64,000 nucleotides of DNA from Lepturacanthus savala (Eukaryota > Chordata > Actinopteri > Scombriformes > Trichiuridae). Both the position numbers and the translations under genes were made by a program. The notes under the pieces were generated by a model that was not told where the DNA came from, searched no databases, and saw only the letters and a program-made list of their open reading frames with translations. The DNA is taken from assembly GCA_030544235.1 (NCBI GenBank), contig CM060466.1, positions 3,743,092 through 3,807,091 on the forward strand, written 5' to 3'. The number at the start of each line of letters is the position of its first letter. Position 1 is the stretch's first letter. This document shows positions 57,646-64,000 of this stretch, piece by piece.

Positions 57646-57765
57646 ATGGGGGTCCATGGTTTATGGGGGTCCATGGTTTATGGGGGTCCATGGTTTATGG
57701 GGGTCCATGGTTTACATTTCACAGGTTTAAGGATCGTTGATGTGAAAAAAGTTTGAGAACCACAG
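57646..57765 (-). mobile_element. hAT-like terminus carrying four 17-bp tandem repeats
   Basis: Four perfect copies of ATGGGGGTCCATGGTTT (57646-57713) are followed by AAAAAAGTTTGAGAACCACA. The last is the inverse of GTGGTTCTCAAACTTTTTT, a hAT-type terminus of a different subfamily from 52601. The 17-mer resembles the GGGGGTCC subterminal motif of these elements. No partner end was found. Confidence 0.6.
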
Positions 57766-58585
57766 ATCGTGACCCCACACACACACACACAAACACACTT
57801 GTTTGTGCTCTTCCTATGAGCTGTTCGTTAGTTCTAGAGTTCAGTGTGGTTGCCCTTCACTGAGGTTCCCACACTGAGTTTTTTATGTTCCCAAACAGAG
57901 GGACAGTTCACTGCTGCCTGGGCTGATGCTGCTCCTCAGTAACCAGGATGCATGGGGGGACTGACATTTCTACTTCTTTCCCCCACAACGTCTCAACTTA
58001 AACATTAAAACATTGATTAATAGAGGCTGCAGCACTGTGGTTTATGCAATGAGAAACCATGATACTCGTTTCATGTCATAATTTGCAATTTTATCTTCAC
58101 ATGTTGCAGAATAAGTGGATTTTTTTCATGCAACAGCCAACAACTTTATTTCTAGACGAGCTCCTGTAATGCAGCAGGAAGCAGGAACAAAAGCACATGT
58201 CACAAGACTGAAAGAAACCAGAATAAAAAGCAACAGTCGAAGCAATTTCCTTCCTTTTTTCCCCCACTCATGTTGTCATGCGTCTGTCGTTTCCCATTCT
58301 CCCTTTTCACTTCTTCCCAGCAGCAGGAACACTCTAACAGTCAGGCTCACTTTTCAATAAAGATGAACCCTGAAGGCATTTCATGTTGATTTATTAGTGG
58401 TTTTGAAGGATGCTGAATTCAAATCTTCTGAATTCCAGGCTCAAAAATGTCCCATAAGGCCTCAAAATGGAGAAATCCAATATGGCCGCCAAGTAATGTA
58501 CATGAATTGTTGTCTCAGATATTGAATTTTCTTGAAAAAATGTTTAGGAACAAAGTAGATTTACAATATTTTAACTATTTATTTA
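57766..58585. other. No recognisable gene; short CA run
   Basis: CA run at 57775-57796. The 81-codon ORF at 58115-58360 lacks a domain. Confidence 0.4.
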
Positions 58586-58740
58586 CACTACTCACAATAA
58601 GTTAGGGATATTGTGACAGACTCTGGATTTTATACATTTTTTGGCAATAAATAATAAACTCATGATAATGGTGTTTATTCTCATTTCTAATTAATATCAA
58701 AGGGAACTATTACTTATTTTGTTAAAATTCAGACCAAAAA
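58586..58740 (+). mobile_element. Tc1-like terminal fragment (family D)
   Basis: After TA at 58584-58585 it begins CACTACTCACAATAAGTTAG and GGATATTGTGACAGA, the same terminus as 34436-34484 in the other orientation. The right end was not located. Confidence 0.5.
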
Positions 58741-58839
58741 GGAAAAGCACTCACTCATTATTATGATTAGTTTACTTATTTATCTTTAACTATTTATTTA
58801 CTATGAATATTTTACCCATTTAGTAATTTATCTAAAATA

Positions 58840-60880
58840 ATTTACTAATTTTAGTAATTTATCTAATATTCAATGCTTGTTTTCTCTATTTTGAGGCCAG
58901 ATTCAAAAATGTCCCGTAATGCCTCAAAATAGAGAAATCAGGCATTGTATATTTATGTATGTAATTACTAAAATTATACAAAAAAAGAATAGTACTATAA
59001 TTAGTAAATTATCTTTGATAAATGACTAAATAAATAGGTAAAATATACATGGTAAATAAATAGTGAAAGAACAGATAAAAGTACACTACTTACAAAAAAA
59101 AATCTTAAATAATTTACTAATTTTAGTAAACTATTTTAAACTATTTAATATTCAATGCTTGATTTCTCTATTTTGAGGCATTATGGGACATTTTTGAGCC
59201 TCATTGAATATTAGATAAATTACAAAAAAAATTATAAATAAATTTAATTTAATTTTAACACATTTATTTACTGTGTATTTTACCCATTTATTGTTGGTAA
59301 TTAATCTAAAATTATTAAATTATTTCAAATAAATGACTAAATAAATGGGTAAAATATACATAGTAAATTAATTGTAAAAATACAGATAAAAGTACACTAC
59401 TCAAAAAAAAATCTAAAATAATTTACTAAATTTTGTGATTTATCTAATCATTTTATTATTTTAGTAATTTATTTAATATTCAATGCTTGATTTCTCTGAG
59501 GCATCATGGGACGTTTTTGAACCTGGCCTCAAAATAAAGAAATCAAGCATTGAATATTAGATAAATTACTAAAATTAGTAAATTATTGTAGATAAATTAC
59601 TAAATCAATGGGTAAAATATACATAGAAAATAAGGTAAAATACAGATAAAGATAAATTTGTAATTAATCTAAAATTATTAAATTATTTCAGATAAATGAC
59701 TAAATAAATAGGTAAAATATACATAGTAATTAAATAGTGAAAAAACGGATAAAAGTACACTACTTACAAAAAAATCTAAAATAATTTACTAATTTTAGTA
59801 AACTATTTTAAACTATTTAATATTCAATGCTTGATTTCTCTATTTTGAGGCATTATGGGACATTTTTGAGCATCAATCAAGTATTGGATATTAGATAAAT
59901 TACTAAAAAATATATAAATAAATTTAATTTAATTTTAACACATTTATTTACTATGTGTATTTTACCCATTTATTGTTGGTAATTAATCTAAAATTATTAA
60001 ATTATTTCAGATAAATGACTAAATAAATGGGTAAAATATACATAGTAAACCAATTGTAAAAATACAGATAAAATCACACTACTCAAAAAAAAAATCTAAA
60101 ATAATTTACTAAATGTTGTGATTTATCTAATCATTTTATTATTTTAGTAATTTATCTAACATTCAATGCTTGATTTCTCTGAGGCATCATGGGACGTTTT
60201 TGAACCTGGCCTCAAAATAAAGAAATCAAGCATTGAATATTAGATAAATTACTAAAATTAGTAAATTATTGTAGATAAATTACTAAATAAATGGGTAAAA
60301 TATACATAGAAAATAAGTTAAAATACAGATAAAGACAAATTTGTAATTAATCTAAAATTATTAAATTATTTCAGATAAATGACTAAATAAATAGGTAAAA
60401 TATACATAGTAATTAAATAGTGAAAAAACGGATAAAAGTACACTACTTACAAAAAAATCTAAAATAATTTACTAATTTTAGTAAACTATTTTAAACTATT
60501 TAATATTCAATGCTTGATTTCTCTATTTTGAGGCATTATGGGACATTTTTGAGCCTCATTGAATATTAGATAAATTACAAAAAAAATTATAAATAAATTT
60601 AATTTAATTTTAACACATTTATTTACTGTGTATTTTACCCATTTATTGTTGGTAATTAATCTAAAATTATTAAATTATTTCAGATAAATGACTAAATAAA
60701 TGGGTAAAATATACATAGTAAATCAATTGTAAAAATACAGATAAAATCACACTACTCACAATAAATCTAAAATAATTTACTAAATTTAGTAATTTATCTA
60801 ATATTCAATGCCTGATTTCTCTATTTTGAGGCAACGTGTGACATTTTTGAGCCTTGTATCCAGAATATTTGAATCCAGCA
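58840..60880. repeat. ~675-bp long-period tandem repeat, about 3 units
   Basis: The word TTCAATGCTTGATTTCTC with GAGGCATTATGGGACA occurs at 59151, 59823 and 60506, giving periods of 672 and 683. GAGGCATCATGGGACGTTTT occurs at 59498 and 60181, period 683. Inside each unit the same block appears inverted (AAAGAAATCAAGCATTGAAT), so units contain hairpin arms. A diverged copy of the block opens the array near 58868, and a related single block lies at 58436-58500. AT-rich and non-coding. Confidence 0.85.
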
Positions 60881-60997
60881 CCTTCAAAACCCCTAAAACC
60901 TAACATGAAATGCCTTCCTTGGCTTTAAATAAGCACATTTCCTAAACCCTGCCTATAGTCTAGTAGTGTGTGGAGGACCAGGCTCCCAGCTGCAGCC

Positions 60998-61210
60998 ATG
61001 GCCCTGTGGGCCCTGTGGGTCCTGTGGGGAGGTCATGAAGGTCACGGGGCCTCTACCCTGGGTCTGGCAGCCAGGCCTGGACCTCAGCAGCAGCAGCATA
61101 TGGATGTAGATGTTGCATGGATCCTCTCCCTCCCTTTGAATCATGACTACGAGTCTCTACATGAGGGTGATGCTATTTCTGAACCCAGAGTCTGTCCTGA
61201 GGCGTTTTGA
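60998..61210 (+). CDS. Low-confidence short ORF with strong Kozak start
   Basis: GCAGCCATGG gives a near-ideal Kozak context. The frame begins with a hydrophobic MALWALWVLWGG stretch that could pass for a signal peptide, then a QQQQ tract, and stops after about 70 codons. It is GC-rich against AT-rich flanks. The opening is itself a tandem CCTGTGGG repeat, no domain is recognisable, and no clear splice donor follows. It could be chance, a first exon, or a repeat remnant. No other exon was found. Confidence 0.12.
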   Translation: MALWALWVLWGGHEGHGASTLGLAARPGPQQQQHMDVDVAWILSLPLNHDYESLHEGDAISEPRVCPEAF

Positions 61211-61589
61211 TGCTGTGGGTCTGCAGTTTTTACACGTCTCTTGGTCTCTCGCGTGCACTTTTGAGCCAAACGAGGCAGAATTTCTGTTTTATTTATCTAC
61301 GTTCTGTGGCAATTAATCCGGAAAGTAGAGCCGAACAATTTTAAGAAGAAACTGAATTGTGATTTTTCGATTTCATTGACGATTTGCTGAGAAAACATCA
61401 GAGAAAGTCAATGAAAACCAAGGACAAATTGACCACCACTAAACACCATATAATACAAATATAATATATAATATAATTATATTAAATTTATTATTATTCA
61501 CATATTTAAATACATTGTATAGTCCTGTATACAAATGGTTCTACATTCTGTCATTAAGGAATTTAATTATATTGAAAATGATTTATTCT
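61211..61589. other. No recognisable gene
   Basis: AT-rich unique sequence. Confidence 0.4.
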
Positions 61590-61666
61590 CCTTTTTTCTG
61601 AGGACCTCCTCGGCCCCTCTTCAAGGACCCCTGGGGGTCCCCGGACCCCACCTTGAGAACCACTGG
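61590..61666 (-). mobile_element. hAT-like right terminus
   Basis: TGAGGACCTCCTCGGCCCC, CTGGGGGTCCCCGGACC and ACCTTGAGAACCACTGG form the inverse of the CAGTGGTTCTCAA start at 52601. It may be the partner end of that element or of a separate truncated copy. Confidence 0.5.
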
Positions 61667-61911
61667 TAGAGGTGATCCTGCAGTAATGCTATGATGATTT
61701 TCTTGTGTTCTTCAGCAACAGAGAGAGAGAAAATGACATGAAATCATTGGAGGTAACAGACAGAAACAGCCTGAGATGAAAGGAAGAAGAAAATGGGCTT
61801 TTCTCACACTCTGTTGTGTGAAATGAGTGGATGAAGATAATCAGCCTCCAAACATTCTCATCACAAGGTGAGACACAGGTGGAAAAACCTGCATCTGAGC
61901 TTCAGCTCTGA
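61667..61911. other. No recognisable gene
   Basis: Unique sequence with a short GA tract. Confidence 0.4.
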
Positions 61912-62420
61912 AAAATGAAATCTTTACAGGTGAAAATATCTTGTTTTTGGTGTTTTTGGAGTCAGCTGGAGACTTTCCTGTTTACTGCTAATGTCATTTA
62001 TGTCACTTAGTTCTTGTTTTAATTTGAAATTTTACCCTTTTAATCAACTGTTTGTAAATTGTTGCTTTTAATTAAATTTTTTTATCTTTTTATCTTATTT
62101 AATTTTAATAATTTTTCTTGTTTTTTTAATTTATATTTTTTCTTTAATCATCTGTTTTTAAATTGTTTCTTTTAATTCAATTTTTTGTCATTTTATCTTA
62201 TTTAATTTGAATTATTTTTCTTGTTTTTTAATTTTTTTTTCTATTTTTCCCCTTTCAATCGCTGTTTTGGTATCTTGATGCTTTTATTATTTTATGTAAA
62301 GCACTTTGAATTACCTTGTTGGTGAATTATATATTATACTATACAACTTACAATTAGCCTAATATTTAGTAGAATTATCTTATATCTAATTATCTAAATA
62401 TCTAAATCTATCTAAAAACA
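61912..62420. mobile_element. Family P MITE, interrupted by a LINE tail
   Basis: TGAAATCTTTACAGGTG and AATATCTTGTTTTTGGT stop at about 61951. The expected continuation, TACAATTAGCCTAATATTT and AGTAGAATTATCTTA, resumes at about 62349. The intervening ~397 bp is an L2-like LINE 3' end. Confidence 0.65.
61952..62348 (+). mobile_element. L2-like LINE 3' end inserted in a family P MITE
   Basis: AGTCAGCTGGAGACTTTCC is followed by a T-rich 3' UTR in which TTTTAATTNAATTTTTT-like blocks are duplicated, then TGTAAAGCACTTTGAATTAC and CTTGTTGGTGAATTATATAT. GTAAAGCACTTTGAATTGCC is the hallmark end of fish L2/Maui-type LINEs. No reverse-transcriptase sequence remains. Confidence 0.65.
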
Positions 62421-62552
62421 AGGCAATATTTTTATTTATCTATATTCTATGTAAATTAAGTTATATAACAGGGCTGAATGACTGAATTTAAATCAGATAT
62501 TTCAATTTCATTCAGTGCACAACAACATTTACAACCATCACAGGAACTCATT
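62421..62552. other. Short AT-rich spacer
   Basis: No feature seen. Confidence 0.4.
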
Positions 62553-62790
62553 AAAAACTGAAATATTAACAGGTAAAAATATCTTGTTTTTGGTACAATT
62601 AGTCCAATTTTGAGTAGAATTATCTTTATTTCAAGATTTTTTTCTTGATTTTAGTCAATTTAATCTTTTTTTAAGAAAATGTTGACCCAAATGGATCCAA
62701 AAAAGGAAAAAAAACATGAAATAAGATGCAATAAGATACTAATTGTACCAAAAACAGGATATTTTCACCTGCTAGGTTTCAGTATTTTAA
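62553..62790. mobile_element. Family P MITE, full-length but mutated ends
   Basis: Runs from ACTGAAATATTAACAGG and TTTTTGGTACAATTAGTCC to CTAATTGTACCAAAAACAGG and CACCTGCTAGGTTTCAGT. The hairpin arms are clear. The outer CACTGCAAAA is decayed on both sides. Confidence 0.7.
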
Positions 62791-62911
62791 TGATATAACT
62801 GATGCAAACATCTTTTGGAGAAGTCAAAGTAGTACTGGTTTCAAATGTGAATATTTGAACCTATTTAAATGGGAAATTAAATGAGAATTTGCTGAATTTC
62901 CATGTCTTATA

Positions 62912-63197
62912 CAGCAAAAACTGGAACGGGTGAACATATCGTGTATTTGTTAGAATTAGTCCAATACTGAGTAGAATTATTTCATTCTACTGGCAGATAA
63001 TTTAGCTTATTTCAAGTTTTTTTTTTCTTGATTTTAGTAAATTTAATATCATTTTTAAGAAAATGTTAGCTCGTTTCCTTAAAACAAGACCAAATTGACC
63101 TGAATCAGGAAAAATCATGAAAAATATTCATTATCTAGTCAGTGGAATAAGATAATTCTACTCAATATTGAACTAATTGTACCAAAAACAAGACATC
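62912..63197. mobile_element. Family P MITE copy
   Basis: ACAGCAAAAACTGGAACGGG, then TTAGTCCAATACTGAGTAG, reaches the inverted TACTCAATATTGAACTAATT and GTACCAAAAACAAGACATC arm. Confidence 0.7.
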
Positions 63198-63602
63198 GGC
63201 TGCATCGAGATGCTTAAAGAACTAAAAGAGCAGCTACGGTTTCGATCTAAAACCGTGGATCATTCTGGTCCAGATTCTGTTTGTGTCCATCAGATTTTGA
63301 CAGAGTGACTAAACTCCTGTCAGATCTCTGTCAGTGGGAGGTGTTAAATGGAGGCAGCAACAGGTGCTGTTTAGGTAAATGAGGTTTTTTCTTAGCTGCA
63401 TCCTTCCATCCTCGGTCCGGGCAGATGGCCGACCACCCACACCTCAGTGTGTGTGTCCTCACCACTGTCACCGAGTCTAGATGCTCAATGAAAAGTTCAC
63501 AAATATCATGAGAGAATCCGTCTTTCCAGCTTCAAGTTACCCTTTTGTGTTGTTTTCCAAGCAGTTTCCAGATATGGAGCAGAAAATCTGTCTAGTCTAG
63601 AC
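63198..63602. other. No recognisable gene
   Basis: Unique sequence. Confidence 0.4.
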
Positions 63603-64000
63603 CAGGGGTGTCAAACATGCGGCCCGGGGGCCAGAACCGGACCGCTAAAGGGTCCAATCTGGTACCACTGGATAAAGTTGGGCAAAAAAATGAACCAGTT
63701 CCTATTTCCTCAGAAATGTGACGTCAGGGAGAATCTTTCAGGGCTCAAGAGATAAAATATTTACATTTGTGTTTTGTAAATGGTTTGTAAGACAAGATAT
63801 AACTTTAGCTGCTGCTAAAAATACAGAATACTGTTAAGTCCACTGCAAAAATTCTAAATCTATCAGGGAAAATATCTTGTTTTTAATACAAATAGTCCAA
63901 TATTTAGCAGAATTATCATAAATAGGCAGTTTTTTCAGTCAGAAATATAAGGTTAAAAAGTCCAAAAGTCAAACATTTTATAATTGTTCATCATTCAATT
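63603..64000 (+). mobile_element. hAT-like element, 5' part, running off the window
   Basis: CAGGGGTGTCAAACATGCGG, then CCCGGGGGCCAGAACCGGAC and AAGGGTCCAATCTGGTACC, is the start of a widespread vertebrate hAT-type non-autonomous family. The right end lies beyond the window. A family P MITE is inserted in it at about 63840. Confidence 0.65.
63840..63935. mobile_element. Family P MITE, left half at window edge
   Basis: CACTGCAAAAATTCTAAATC then AATATCTTGTTTTTAATAC and AATAGTCCAATATTTAGCAG. It preserves the CACTGCAAAAA terminus well. Confidence 0.65.

Overview
The window looks like intergenic or intronic DNA from a ray-finned fish, probably a percomorph-type teleost. The grounds are several Tc1/mariner-like families, TTAA-targeting and hAT-like non-autonomous elements, short LINE 3' tails ending in AATAAA or simple repeats, and very dense (CA)n and other simple repeats. 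Family names rest on remembered teleost repeat families plus termini and target-site duplications seen here. No database was searched.

I find no convincing host protein-coding gene, tRNA or rRNA. Almost every ORF over 60 codons comes from a simple repeat or a transposon remnant. The only recognisable protein-level signals are decayed Tc1 transposase C-termini (36881-37903 and 40372-40545) and a possible hAT-type BED zinc-finger fragment (47142-47323). One short GC-rich ORF with a strong Kozak start (60998-61210) is listed as a long shot.

Layout. 1-18 kb is unique AT-rich sequence with layered insertions: TTAA-bounded MITEs at 1431-2073, 8095-8967 and 14674-15606, the first two hosting Tc1-type MITEs and the third a LINE tail. 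18-23 kb holds two related minisatellites (18655-19590, 22285-22655) around a unique block that reads like conserved non-coding DNA. 23-34 kb mixes microsatellites, a dispersed repeat called R1 here, a hAT-like element with a perfect 8-bp target-site duplication (29492-30270), and a palindromic MITE split at a TTAA by another MITE (32167-32738). 34.86-36.34 kb is a 1.5-kb GGT/GAT triplet array. 36.4-50 kb contains facing Tc1 remnants, further R1 and hAT-like copies, and candidate regulatory blocks. 50.4-60.9 kb is very repeat-dense: (GT)41, (AT)n, about (AC)94, a TAG-triplet field that becomes an exact 54-bp repeat, a CCCAGTA minisatellite, and a ~675-bp long-period tandem repeat. 61.9-64 kb clusters CACTGCAAAAA-type MITEs, one split by an L2-like LINE tail.

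With no gene there is no operon or pathway logic. The biology here is insertion history, tandem-repeat expansion, and possible cis-regulatory function of the unique blocks.
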